64,000 nt of DNA from Lutibacter sp. (GCF_016342705.1 NZ_JAEINV010000005.1:62001-126000), one strand, 5' to 3'. Positions 27,302-36,272 are shown, numbered from the stretch's first letter. Notes: generated from the sequence alone by a model not told the origin. Program-made: numbers and translations.

Positions 27302-27869
27302 ACAAAAATGTAATAAAAAGCGAATGGCTTTATTAAATGCAACGCTTAGTTTGGTTAACAACCAAGGTTTTCATGATGCACCAATGAGTAAAATTGCAAA
27401 AATGGCTGGAGTTTCTCCTGCAACTATTTATATTTATTTTGAAAATAAACAAGATTTAATTAATAAATTATATTTAGAGGTAAAAGCTGCTTTTAGCACA
27501 CACGCATTTAAAGATGCTCACGAAGATTTACCTGTTAAAAAAGGGTTTGAACTAATTTGGTACAATATTGCTGATTTTAAATTAAATCATGTTGAAGAAG
27601 CTACTTTTTTATCGCAATGTGACAACACACCAATGATTGATGAAGAAAGCAGAAGAGAAGGGCTAAAACATTTACAACCCTTATTAGATTTATGGGAGCG
27701 TGGACAAAATGAAGGAATTATTAAACCGCTATCTCCATTTATTTTATACGCCTACACAATTTATCCGTTAGCATTTTTAACACTAATTCAACAACGTAAC
27801 TTTTGCCAGTTAGATACTAAAATGCTAGACGAATCATTTTTAGCCGCTTGGGACAGTATAAAAGTTTAA
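27291..27869 (+). CDS. TetR/AcrR family transcriptional regulator
   Basis: A 192-residue TetR-type repressor. The DNA-binding HTH is MSKIAKMAGVSPATIYIYFE with the following NKQDLINKLY helix. The C-terminal ligand and dimer region (about residues 70-190) is AcrR-like (FSTHAFKDAHEDLPVKKGF, QCDNTPMIDEESRREG). The two matching operator-like sites that bracket doxX-tetR (26827 and 27880) suggest self-regulation and control of the NAD(P) gene downstream. The inducer is unknown; a reactive aldehyde or quinone would suit the following genes. Confidence 0.92.
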   Translation: MAIRQKCNKKRMALLNATLSLVNNQGFHDAPMSKIAKMAGVSPATIYIYFENKQDLINKLYLEVKAAFSTHAFKDAHEDLPVKKGFELIWYNIADFKLNHVEEATFLSQCDNTPMIDEESRREGLKHLQPLLDLWERGQNEGIIKPLSPFILYAYTIYPLAFLTLIQQRNFCQLDTKMLDESFLAAWDSIKV

Positions 27870-27879
27870 AACAAGTTTA

Positions 27880-27902
27880 CAAAAAGAATAATCATTCATT
27901 TT
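27880..27902 (-). promoter_or_regulatory. Putative TetR operator upstream of the 27914 gene
   Basis: Read on the minus strand it begins AAAATGAATGA like the site at 26827, identical over the first 11 bases and at 8 of the next 12. It lies 12 bases before the GTG of the next gene, so it could block its promoter. Confidence 0.45.
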
Positions 27903-27913
27903 AATATTTAAAT

Positions 27914-28585
27914 GTGAAAAAAACAGCAATAATTTTAGGAGCCACTGGTTTAACTGGTTCAATTCTTTTAGAAAAACTAATAAATGATGACCGCTATGAA
28001 AGCATCAAATTATTTTCTCGTACAAAAATTGATGGGTTACCAAAAAAAGTTCAACAATTTATTGGAAACATTTTAGAATTAGAAAGTTTTAAAGATAATT
28101 TTAAAGCAAGCGAAGTGTTTTGCTGTATAGGCACAACGGCCAATAAAACGCCTAATAAAGAAACCTATAAACGTATAGATTTTGGCATTCCTGTAACTGC
28201 TGCAAAACTTTCAAAATTAAATAGCATACCAACATTTATAGTGGTTTCTGCAATGGGTGCTAATGCAAAGAGTAGTGTGTTTTACAATAAAACAAAAGGT
28301 GAAATGGAACTAGGTGTTTTACAAAAAAACATAACAAACACTTATATTTTAAGACCTTCTATAATTGGTGGCGAAAGAAAAGAAAGTAGACTCTTAGAAA
28401 AAATTGGCTTAGTTATATTTAAAGTAATTCAACCACTTTTTATAGGAAAATTAAAACAATACAAAATAATTGAAGCAAAAGAAATTGCTCAGGCAATGCT
28501 GAATTTAGCAAACTCAAAAACTTCAAAAGAAAAAATTATTAATTCTGATAAAATCAGAGAAATTTCAAAAATAAAGAACAACTAA
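27914..28585 (+). CDS. NAD(P)-binding Rossmann protein, TIP30/HTATIP2-like
   Basis: A 223-residue short Rossmann protein of the atypical SDR group. The cofactor loop is LGATGLTGS at the N-terminus, then CIGTTANKTPNKETYKRID, the Tyr/Lys pair probably in FYNKTKGEMELG, and the ILRPSIIGGERKESR segment found in TIP30-like proteins. The reaction is unknown. The start is a GTG at 27914, since the adjoining ATG at 27912 is out of frame. It lies between tetR and the nitroreductase gene (22-base gap). Confidence 0.82.
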   Translation: MKKTAIILGATGLTGSILLEKLINDDRYESIKLFSRTKIDGLPKKVQQFIGNILELESFKDNFKASEVFCCIGTTANKTPNKETYKRIDFGIPVTAAKLSKLNSIPTFIVVSAMGANAKSSVFYNKTKGEMELGVLQKNITNTYILRPSIIGGERKESRLLEKIGLVIFKVIQPLFIGKLKQYKIIEAKEIAQAMLNLANSKTSKEKIINSDKIREISKIKNN

Positions 28586-28607
28586 AAAATAAATTAAGAT
28601 AAAAATT

Positions 28608-29240
28608 ATGGAGTTATTAGATAAATTAAATTGGAGATACGCAGCAAAAGCAATGAATGGAGAAAAGGTTTCTGAAGAAAAAATTGCAAACATTATTGAA
28701 GCTGCACGTTTAGCACCAACCTCAAGCGGATTACAACCTTTTGAAATAATTGTAGTTAAAAACCAAGCAATTAAAGAAGCAATTAGACCGGTAGCTTGGA
28801 ACCAAGCAATGATTACAGATTGTTCTCACCTATTAGTTTTTGCTGCTTGGGATACATATACTGAAGACAGAATTAACAAAATGTTTGACCTTACTAACGA
28901 TGTTCGTGGATTTAAAAACGAAGGTTGGGAAAATTACCGTCAAATGTTATTAAGCTCTTACCCACAAAAAGATGCTGAAGAAAACTTTAATCACGCTGCA
29001 AAACAAGCTTATATTGCATTTAGTGCTGCTATTATTGCTGCTGCTTATGAAGGTGTAGACACAACACCAATTGAAGGTTTTGATCCGGATGCAGTTGATA
29101 AAATATTAGGTTTACGTGAAAAAGGTTTAAGAAGTTGTGTATTACTTCCTGTTGGTTACAGAGATGCAGATAAAGACTGGTTGGTAAACCTTAAAAAAGT
29201 AAGAAAATCAACTGAAGATTTAGTAACAGTTGTTGAGTAA
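28608..29240 (+). CDS. NAD(P)H-dependent nitroreductase (NfsB-like)
   Basis: A 210-residue flavin nitroreductase: WRYAAKAMNG, the FMN-binding AARLAPTSSGLQPFEIIVV (A-P-S/T-S-x-x-x-Q-P), and LGLREKGLRSCVLLPVGYRD near the C-terminus. These enzymes reduce nitroaromatics, quinones or enals with NAD(P)H. In this place it fits a block for handling reactive electrophiles. It is followed after 20 bases by a YqhD-type dehydrogenase, so the genes are probably cotranscribed. Confidence 0.9.
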   Translation: MELLDKLNWRYAAKAMNGEKVSEEKIANIIEAARLAPTSSGLQPFEIIVVKNQAIKEAIRPVAWNQAMITDCSHLLVFAAWDTYTEDRINKMFDLTNDVRGFKNEGWENYRQMLLSSYPQKDAEENFNHAAKQAYIAFSAAIIAAAYEGVDTTPIEGFDPDAVDKILGLREKGLRSCVLLPVGYRDADKDWLVNLKKVRKSTEDLVTVVE

Positions 29241-29260
29241 TTTCAATAATAATATTAATT

Positions 29261-30421
29261 ATGAATAATTTTCAATATAAAAACCCAACAAAAATTTTAT
29301 TTGGTAAAAATCAAATAGAAAACCTAACAACTGAAATACCAGAAAACGCAAAAGTTTTAATGCTTTTTGGAGGTGGTAGTATTAAAAAAAATGGAGTTTA
29401 TGAACAAGTGTCAAAAGCACTTTCAAACTTTGAAGTAATTGAATTTGGAGGAATTCCTGCAAATCCAGAATATGATGTTTTAATGGAAGCTTTAGCTATT
29501 ATTAAAGCGGAAAAAATTACTTTTTTATTAGCTGTTGGTGGAGGTTCTGTAATTGATGGAACTAAATTCTTGTCGGCTGCAGCATTATATGAAGGTGATG
29601 AACCTTGGGATATTTTGGTTAAAAACATTCGTACTTTAAAAGGGATGCCTTTTGGAACAGTACTTACTTTACCAGCAACAGGATCGGAAATGAACTCTGG
29701 AGCTGTAATTACTAGAGCTGAAACCAAAGAAAAATTTGCAATGGGCGGTCCTGGATTATTTCCTTTATTTTCAGTTTTAGATCCAGAAGTTGTAAAATCT
29801 ATACCTCAACGTCAAATTGCAAATGGATTGGCTGATGCTTTTACACACGTTTTAGAGCAATACATGACCTATTCGGTAGATGCAAAATTACAAGATCGTT
29901 TTGCTGAAAGTATTTTACAAACACTTATTGAAGTTGCTCCTGCAATTTTAAAAGATCCATCAGATTATAAAGCAGCATCAAACTTTATGTGGAGTTGTAC
30001 AATGGCATTAAACGGATTAATTCAACAAGGTGTGCCTTCAGACTGGGCAATTCATATGATGGGACACGAATTAACAGCATTATTTGGTATTGATCACGCT
30101 AGAACATTAGCTATTATAACTGAAAGTCATTATACTTTTAATTTAGATAGTAAAAAAGATAAGTTAGCACAATATGCAGAACGCGTTTGGAATGTTAACG
30201 AAGGAACAAAGGCTGAAAAAGCAATGGTAGGAATTAAAAAAACAACCGAATTTTTTCATTCTTTAGATATAAAAACAACTTTATCAGAATACACCAAAGA
30301 TTACAAAGGTACCGCTGAAATTATTTCAAAAAGATTTGAAGAAAGAGGTTGGAAAGGTATTGGAGAACACGGAAAAGTAACTCCTAGCGATGTTGAGAAA
30401 ATTGTAAAAATGAGTTATTAA
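29261..30421 (+). CDS. yqhD: NADPH-dependent aldehyde reductase YqhD
   Basis: A 386-residue iron-containing alcohol dehydrogenase that follows E. coli YqhD closely along its whole length: MNNFQYKNPTKILFG, GGGSVIDGTKFLSAAA and LTLPATGSEMNSGAVI. The metal ligands align as D192, H196, H265 and H279, each two less than the YqhD residues I recall (194, 198, 267, 281). YqhD reduces many short-chain aldehydes, including methylglyoxal and lipid-peroxidation products, using NADPH. It is three bases from the DJ-1 gene, so coupling is very likely. Confidence 0.93.
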   Translation: MNNFQYKNPTKILFGKNQIENLTTEIPENAKVLMLFGGGSIKKNGVYEQVSKALSNFEVIEFGGIPANPEYDVLMEALAIIKAEKITFLLAVGGGSVIDGTKFLSAAALYEGDEPWDILVKNIRTLKGMPFGTVLTLPATGSEMNSGAVITRAETKEKFAMGGPGLFPLFSVLDPEVVKSIPQRQIANGLADAFTHVLEQYMTYSVDAKLQDRFAESILQTLIEVAPAILKDPSDYKAASNFMWSCTMALNGLIQQGVPSDWAIHMMGHELTALFGIDHARTLAIITESHYTFNLDSKKDKLAQYAERVWNVNEGTKAEKAMVGIKKTTEFFHSLDIKTTLSEYTKDYKGTAEIISKRFEERGWKGIGEHGKVTPSDVEKIVKMSY

Positions 30422-30424
30422 AAA

Positions 30425-31225
30425 ATGACAAAAACAATAAAATATTTAATGGTAGTTTTTATAATAATTACAGTTTCAAGTTGTAAAAATGAAAAGCAAA
30501 CATCAAAATCAGAAACTGAAATAACTAATAAAAAAGAAAAAACAATGAATATATTATTTGTATTAACGAGTCACGAAGATTTAGGAAAAACCGGAGAAAA
30601 AACTGGTTTTTGGATTGAAGAATTTGCAAGTCCTTATTATTTTTTAGTAGATAAAGGTGTAAAAGTAACTATTGCGTCACCAAAAGGAGGGCAACCACCA
30701 ATTGATCCAAAAAGTGAATTGGCAGACTTTTCTACACCAGCAACTGAAAGATATAACAAAGATGATGCTACAAAAGAACTTATAAAAAATACAGTAAAAT
30801 TAGAAACCGTTAACCCGTCAGATTATGATGCAGTTTTTTATCCAGGTGGTCACGGTCCGTTATGGGATTTAGCTGAAGATAAAACATCCATTTCATTAAT
30901 AGAAAAGTTTTACAATGCTAACAAGCCAGTTGCTTTTGTTTGTCACGCACCAGCGGCATTAAAACACCCAAAAACAGCAGATGGTATTCCATTGGTTAAA
31001 GGTAAAAAAGTAACAGGTTTTAGTAATACTGAAGAAGAGGCCGTACAATTAACAAAAGTTGTTCCTTTTTTAGTGGAAAATATGTTGCAAGAAAATGGTG
31101 GAACATACTCTAAAGGAGCAGATTGGACTCCTTACGCTTTAGAAGATGGTTTATTAATCACTGGTCAAAATCCAGCTTCGTCTGAATTGGTAGCAGAAAT
31201 GTTATTGAAAAAATTAGAAAAATAA
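30425..31225 (+). CDS. DJ-1/PfpI-type glutamine amidotransferase-like lipoprotein
   Basis: A 266-residue protein of the Hsp31/DJ-1 superfamily with catalytic Cys C173 in AFVCHAPAAL, preceded by VFYPGGHGPLWDL. The N-terminus MTKTIKYLMVVFIIITVSSC is a lipoprotein signal (Cys 20) that most relatives lack. The same family includes glyoxalase III and protein deglycases acting on methylglyoxal, which matches the upstream YqhD. A start at the internal ATG of MNILFVLTSHED would give a cytoplasmic form of normal length, so the signal could be a lineage addition. Confidence 0.88.
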   Translation: MTKTIKYLMVVFIIITVSSCKNEKQTSKSETEITNKKEKTMNILFVLTSHEDLGKTGEKTGFWIEEFASPYYFLVDKGVKVTIASPKGGQPPIDPKSELADFSTPATERYNKDDATKELIKNTVKLETVNPSDYDAVFYPGGHGPLWDLAEDKTSISLIEKFYNANKPVAFVCHAPAALKHPKTADGIPLVKGKKVTGFSNTEEEAVQLTKVVPFLVENMLQENGGTYSKGADWTPYALEDGLLITGQNPASSELVAEMLLKKLEK

Positions 31226-31244
31226 TAGTATTATTCTTTTAATT

Positions 31245-31278
31245 AAAAAGCTCATTAATTTTCATTAATGAGCTTTTT
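31245..31278. terminator. Bidirectional terminator between DJ-1 and YhdH genes
   Basis: A perfect 14-base stem, AAAAAGCTCATTAA (31245-31258) and TTAATGAGCTTTTT (31265-31278), loop 6 bases, with T runs on both strands, lying between convergent genes. Confidence 0.9.
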
Positions 31279-31299
31279 TACACCATTCAAATTATATTT

Positions 31300-32298
31300 T
31301 TAAACCAATTTTAAAACGGTTCTTCCTTTTAAATTACCTGTTAACATTAAGTTTAATTTTTTACTTAATTCAGCTAAAGAAATTGTGGTAGCATTAGATT
31401 CTAAATTATCTAATTTCCACTCATTAGCTAATTTATTCCAAACTTGTTCTCTGTAGTCCATTGGGTAATTTTGAGAATCTATTCCTATTAAAGAAACACC
31501 TCTTAAAATAAATGGAAACACTGTTAATTCTAACTTTATTGAACCTGCATTTCCACAAGCAGTTACAATGCCTAACGGGTGAACAGATTTAATCATATTT
31601 TCTAAAATTACACCGCCAACAGTATCAATAGCTCCAGCAAATAAAGGTTTTAGTAAAGGTCTGTTTTGTAGTTCTTCAAAATCTTTACGTAAAATAACTT
31701 CAGTAGCTCCTAAATCTAATAAATATTGTTTTTCAGTTTCTTTTCCTGTAATTGCAGCTACCTTATAACCTAATTTTTTCAAAATCATCACACTTACGGA
31801 TCCTACTCCACCAGTAGCTCCAGAAACAACAATTGTTCCATCTGTAGGTTTTACAGTTTCAGTTAATCTTAAAACCGACATACCAGCCGTTAAACCAGCA
31901 GTTCCAATAATCATAGCTTCTTTTATAGAAAGACCTTCAGGCAATTTAACAACCCAATTTTCAGGAACTTTTACATATTCTGCAAAACCTCCATTGGTGT
32001 TCATACCTAAATCATAACTTGTTACAATTACCTTTTCATTAATGTTAAATTGAGCAGATTTGGACGAAACAACAGTTCCAACGGCATCAATTCCTGGTGT
32101 ATGTGGAAAATTTCTAGTAACACCTTTATTTCCACTTGCCGATAAAGCATCTTTGTAGTTTAATGAACTATAGTGTACTTTAATTAAAATTTCTCCTTCT
32201 TCTAATGCTTCAAAAGGCATTTCTTTTATTGCTGAAATAAATTTTTCGTTTTCTTCTTCAACTCTAAAGGCCTTAAAAGTAGTTTTAGTATGTACCAT
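31300..32298 (-). CDS. YhdH/AcuI-type acrylyl-CoA/quinone oxidoreductase
   Basis: A 332-residue zinc-free medium-chain reductase. SSLNYKDALSASG and HTPGIDAVGTV are the N-terminal landmarks, and VVSGATGGVGSVSVMILKKLG is the NADPH loop. AcuI/YhdH enzymes reduce acryloyl-CoA and related enoyl groups; quinone activity has also been assigned. The ATG at 32298 (MVHTKTTFKAF) is favoured over an in-frame ATG at 32358 which would add a nonstandard 20 residues. It is divergent from the HxlR regulator, which probably controls it. Confidence 0.9.
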   Translation of the reverse strand: MVHTKTTFKAFRVEEENEKFISAIKEMPFEALEEGEILIKVHYSSLNYKDALSASGNKGVTRNFPHTPGIDAVGTVVSSKSAQFNINEKVIVTSYDLGMNTNGGFAEYVKVPENWVVKLPEGLSIKEAMIIGTAGLTAGMSVLRLTETVKPTDGTIVVSGATGGVGSVSVMILKKLGYKVAAITGKETEKQYLLDLGATEVILRKDFEELQNRPLLKPLFAGAIDTVGGVILENMIKSVHPLGIVTACGNAGSIKLELTVFPFILRGVSLIGIDSQNYPMDYREQVWNKLANEWKLDNLESNATTISLAELSKKLNLMLTGNLKGRTVLKLV

Positions 32299-32348
32299 AA
32301 TCTCCTGTCTTTTTATTAAATTTGTGTCAAATTTCGACCAATATTTTA

Positions 32349-32368
32349 TTGTACACAAGGGCTTACAA
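32349..32368. promoter_or_regulatory. Weak inverted repeat between YhdH and HxlR genes
   Basis: TTGTA (32349-32353) and TACAA (32364-32368) separated by 10 bases, centrally in the 135-base divergent gap. A candidate HxlR site only. Confidence 0.25.
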
Positions 32369-32433
32369 TTGATGCACTTACGAACATTTTGTGCTGTTTT
32401 GTGTATATTTAAGGTCTAACAAGTAAAATAAAA

Positions 32434-32760
32434 ATGAAAAAAAGTTATTGTCCTATTGACACTTTCATAAATGTGGTTAAAGGAAAGCGAAAAAGCACCA
32501 TTATATTGCACCTTTCTCAAGGAAATAAAAGGTATAATGAATTGGTTAAACTTATTCCTGATATTAGTGAACGAATGATGACTAAACAGTTAAAGGAATT
32601 AGAGGCTGATAACTTAATAAATAGAGAAGTTTTTGCAGAAGTACCGCCTAGAGTTGAATATAGATTAACGGATTTAGGTAAAGAAATTCATCCGTTTTTA
32701 AAAGGAATGTTTAGAGGTGGTGTTATTTTTGAAAAAATGATTGATACCGAAAAAAATTAA
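32434..32760 (+). CDS. HxlR family transcriptional regulator with Cys6
   Basis: A 108-residue single-domain winged helix: CPIDTFINVVKGKRKSTIILH, the recognition region SERMMTKQLKELEADNLI, and the wing VPPRVEYRLTDLGKEI. The Cys at residue 6 is the position used as redox sensor in YodB, QorR and related regulators. Divergence from a quinone oxidoreductase gene is the arrangement of QorR and qor2, so electrophile or oxidant sensing is a good guess. The usual GKW is GKR here. Its stop is one base from that of rsmI. Confidence 0.9.
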   Translation: MKKSYCPIDTFINVVKGKRKSTIILHLSQGNKRYNELVKLIPDISERMMTKQLKELEADNLINREVFAEVPPRVEYRLTDLGKEIHPFLKGMFRGGVIFEKMIDTEKN

Positions 32761-32761
32761 G

Positions 32762-33442
32762 TTATTTAGTACTTTTTCCACCAACAACCACAACAAATTC
32801 TCCTTTTGGATCCTTTTTAGTGAAATGAGCCAACACTTCCGTAACGGTTCCTCTTATAGTTTCTTCGTATAATTTTGTTAATTCACGAGAAACGGAAATT
32901 GGACGATCTTCACCAAAATATTCAACAAAATTTGTAAGCGTTTTTACTAATTTATGAGGCGATTCATAAAAAATCATTGTTCTTGTTTCTTCGGCTAAAA
33001 AATTCAATCTAGTTTGACGACCTTTTTTTACTGGTAAAAATCCTTCAAATACAAACTTATCATTTGGCAAACCACTATTTACCAATGCAGGAACAAAAGC
33101 GGTTGCGCCTGGCAAACATTCAATTTCAATTTCATTTTCTAAGCAAGCTCTTGTTAACAAAAAACCTGGGTCAGAAATTGCAGGCGTTCCAGCATCAGAA
33201 ATTAACGCTACAGAATCTCCGTTTTTTATACGTTGTACAATATTTGCAACCGTTTTATGCTCGTTATGCATATGGTGACTATGCATATGTGTAGAAATTT
33301 CAAAATGCTTCAACAATTTTCCGCTGGTCCTTGTGTCTTCTGCTAAAATTAAATCTACTTCCTTTAAAACTCTAATTGCTCTAAAAGTCATGTCTTCTAA
33401 ATTCCCAATAGGGGTTGGCACTAAATACAATTTTGCTTCCAA
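32762..33442 (-). CDS. rsmI: 16S rRNA (cytidine(1402)-2'-O)-methyltransferase RsmI
   Basis: A 226-residue SAM-dependent tetrapyrrole-methylase-fold enzyme that methylates C1402 in the 30S decoding centre. Diagnostic strings are LVPTPIGNLEDMTFRAI, AEDTRTSGKLLKHF, ALISDAGTPAISDPGF and FVFEGFLPVKKG. The protein is about 55 residues shorter than E. coli RsmI, the size usual in this group, because the C-terminal extension is missing. Confidence 0.95.
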   Translation of the reverse strand: MEAKLYLVPTPIGNLEDMTFRAIRVLKEVDLILAEDTRTSGKLLKHFEISTHMHSHHMHNEHKTVANIVQRIKNGDSVALISDAGTPAISDPGFLLTRACLENEIEIECLPGATAFVPALVNSGLPNDKFVFEGFLPVKKGRQTRLNFLAEETRTMIFYESPHKLVKTLTNFVEYFGEDRPISVSRELTKLYEETIRGTVTEVLAHFTKKDPKGEFVVVVGGKSTK

Positions 33443-33510
33443 AGTTTTAAAGTTAAATATGAATAAACAAAGTTACTGCTGTTTTTAAAAATAACAATTT
33501 ATTTACTGCA

Positions 33511-33544
33511 TAAAAAAAAGACGCTTTAATTAAAAAGCGTCTTT
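33511..33544 (-). terminator. Terminator after the large hydrolase gene
   Basis: AAAGACGCTTT (33517-33527) pairs with AAAGCGTCTTT (33534-33544), loop 6 bases, followed on the minus strand by eight Ts. Confidence 0.9.
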
Positions 33545-33570
33545 CCCAACATTAATATATAAAACCAAAC

Positions 33571-36150
33571 TTACTTCCATTTAAAATCTCCTTTTTCAAT
33601 GGACCAATCATTTCCGAAAAATCCAGCGCATTTTACATCTTTATCTCCATTTAAAAGTACAGAATCATCAAATAACAAAACATCAGGAAAAGTTGTTCCA
33701 TTTACTAAATAATGATTTGCATATGTTGCTTTCATTCCTTGTAAGCCAGAAGCAGTAACTACTCCAATACTGGCAAAATCGCTATCATTTCTTGGAACTG
33801 TAAAATACATTCCCCATTGATTTCCCTTTAACTTTTTTGAACCAAAATTCACCAATCCATTCTCTACTTGTATTGGACTGTTTTTAAGTAATTTATTCCA
33901 AGCGGTATTATTAGTTTTATTACCATAAATAATTACATTTCTATTTGTATACTTTTTAAGATTAAAATCAACGTCTTTAATAATTTCAATACAACCATTT
34001 GCTTTATACCAAAAAGTTTCAGCATCAAACTTTGCTTTATTATAATACCATTCGTTTTCTATTTTAGATCCATTTGTAGCATATACAAAAACTACATTAT
34101 GCCTAAAAGCATCTTTAAAACCACCATTTCTATGCGGTCCTTTTTCTTGTATTGATGGATTGTTAACAACTGTCCACTTCCCGTTTTCAGAATTTAAAAA
34201 CAATTTTGAATTCGTTTCAATATTAATTTCTTGTCCATCAACAACTATTTTAGTAATTGTATCGTTTAATTTTGTTAAATCAACTTCTAATAAAGAAACA
34301 TTCTCCGTATCAATGGTACATGAATTTTCTTTTGAAAAGTTAAATGAACTTATTTCAAAAGGTATTTTTTGTTGATGAATTGTTATAAAATTTGAGCTTG
34401 CTGAAACACCTGGTGAAGCTGTATAAAACTCTAAATTTTTAATGTCATTAGGGTTTTTAAGTGTTCGCTCCTTAAAGAAATTGAATATTTTATACCAATC
34501 TAAACTATGATTTCCATACCAATGTGTTCCGTCTGGATATTCATAATAGGTAAAATCATTATGAAATGTTCCTAAACGTTCTCTCATATCACGTGCAATA
34601 TATGTAGGAACAACATCATCCTTTTCTCCGTGTAAAACATATACGCCAAAATGTAAATAATTACGTATTAATTTTAATGTTCTGCTTGGATTACCAGCTC
34701 TTTTCATTAATTTTTCAACTGCTGTTAGTTGAGATGGTTCATTTAAATTATATGCAATTTCAGGAGTAATTCCAATTTTTGTTAATTCTTCTTGAGGAAG
34801 TTCTAAAGTTTTCTTCAAAAAACTATCTCTATATAATAACAAATCTGGATACCCTGCACAAGGTGCAATGGAAGCAAATTTATCTGGATATGTAGCTCCC
34901 AAATACCAAGTTCCGTGACCGCCCATTGAATGGCCTGTTAAGTAAATTTTTGTTGGATTTGGTTGATATATGTTTTTAGCATCTTCTAAAACTTCTAAAG
35001 CATCTAAACGCCCCCAATCTTCCCAAGCAAAACCAAATGGACGACGATTTGTTGGAGCAACAACATTTCCCCAATCTTTTTTCTCATATGCATTTGCTTG
35101 ATTTACTGCCTCTACAGATGCACCATGAACAGATAGAAATAATGCCTGCTTTTCTGAATTTTTATCAGTTGAAGGCGCAACGCTATAATATTGTACACTT
35201 CCATCAATACTACTTATAAATGTTTTTTTATGATGTTGATACTTTGATTTAACCTCCAGTTGTATTGTTTTATTTGAAACAACTTGATTCTGATTGTTTT
35301 TTAATTTCACCATTAATTCTGCTGTTCCTAAATTAGTTTCATTTGAAACAGAAGCAATTGAAAAAGGAACTTTAAGCACACTCATTGGAGGAATGGAAAT
35401 TAATTTTGATTCTTTAGTAATTCCAAATAATTCGGAAACTATTGTGTAATTTTTCACCCAAGTATTAGATGCATTTATTACTCTAATTGCACCTTTATAA
35501 TCTTTAGTTTCTTCAACCAAAATATCTGGCATTGTTAAATCTCTTGTGGTAAACTGAACTGGTTTTTCAGGCTCAATTAAACGCGCTCTAATTCTTGGAA
35601 ATCGTCCAACTTTTAACACAAAAACATTGGTTCCTTTTTTTAGTTTTAGCGGGATTAAATTCCATCCAAAATCATAATGATCACCTTCATGTGGCAATCC
35701 ATTTACAATAAACATTGTATGACCTGAAGCTTCAAAAAGCACTGTTTTTTCTACATTAGATTTGTAGGTTAAATACACGTAACTAGAATTTAAATCTTCA
35801 TTACTAAATGTATTTGTTTCATCTGTTGAAATGACTTTCCATTTTAATTCTTTTCCAGAAAAATCTATATCAAAAACCTCATTTTCAACTACTTTTAAAT
35901 CAGGATTCATTAAAAATCTTTCAAAAACAGGCTCTTTAGGAAACGATGAGGAATTAAAAGAAAAATCTTGAATTTTTAAAGAAAGTGCATTTTTAAATAT
36001 ATGAAGTAGCTTTCCTTCACTTATTTCATTCACCTTTTCTTTTCCGAAATACTCAACAATATTTCCTGTTCTCTGTTGGGCAAATTGTACTGTTGAAATG
36101 AAAATAATTAGAATTAAACAAGCAATTTTTTTAAACTTAAAATACGCCAT
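33571..36150 (-). CDS. Large secreted alpha/beta hydrolase (prolyl-oligopeptidase-like)
   Basis: An 859-residue protein with a signal peptide (about residues 1-25, ending TVQFAQ). Residues about 30-320 are beta-rich, with a carbohydrate-binding-like stretch. The hydrolase core begins near 320 (FLSVHGASVEA), with nucleophile S408 in GHSMGGHG, an acid near VLHGEKDDVVP and His in YPDGTHWYGNHS. The last 270 residues are beta-rich and close with a GDFKWK tail. The fold matches the prolyl oligopeptidase/DLH group; peptidase versus esterase activity cannot be decided. It stands alone and is probably periplasmic or exported. Confidence 0.82.
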   Translation of the reverse strand: MAYFKFKKIACLILIIFISTVQFAQQRTGNIVEYFGKEKVNEISEGKLLHIFKNALSLKIQDFSFNSSSFPKEPVFERFLMNPDLKVVENEVFDIDFSGKELKWKVISTDETNTFSNEDLNSSYVYLTYKSNVEKTVLFEASGHTMFIVNGLPHEGDHYDFGWNLIPLKLKKGTNVFVLKVGRFPRIRARLIEPEKPVQFTTRDLTMPDILVEETKDYKGAIRVINASNTWVKNYTIVSELFGITKESKLISIPPMSVLKVPFSIASVSNETNLGTAELMVKLKNNQNQVVSNKTIQLEVKSKYQHHKKTFISSIDGSVQYYSVAPSTDKNSEKQALFLSVHGASVEAVNQANAYEKKDWGNVVAPTNRRPFGFAWEDWGRLDALEVLEDAKNIYQPNPTKIYLTGHSMGGHGTWYLGATYPDKFASIAPCAGYPDLLLYRDSFLKKTLELPQEELTKIGITPEIAYNLNEPSQLTAVEKLMKRAGNPSRTLKLIRNYLHFGVYVLHGEKDDVVPTYIARDMRERLGTFHNDFTYYEYPDGTHWYGNHSLDWYKIFNFFKERTLKNPNDIKNLEFYTASPGVSASSNFITIHQQKIPFEISSFNFSKENSCTIDTENVSLLEVDLTKLNDTITKIVVDGQEINIETNSKLFLNSENGKWTVVNNPSIQEKGPHRNGGFKDAFRHNVVFVYATNGSKIENEWYYNKAKFDAETFWYKANGCIEIIKDVDFNLKKYTNRNVIIYGNKTNNTAWNKLLKNSPIQVENGLVNFGSKKLKGNQWGMYFTVPRNDSDFASIGVVTASGLQGMKATYANHYLVNGTTFPDVLLFDDSVLLNGDKDVKCAGFFGNDWSIEKGDFKWK

Positions 36151-36272
36151 TTTGTAACTTATGATTTATCCGATATAAATATCTCATAAATATAAATAGA
36201 AATACAAAAATTTAGACAAATAACACTTCTTTTAAGTTGAAGGTATATTTTACTAGTAGTATTTTAGAAAAA

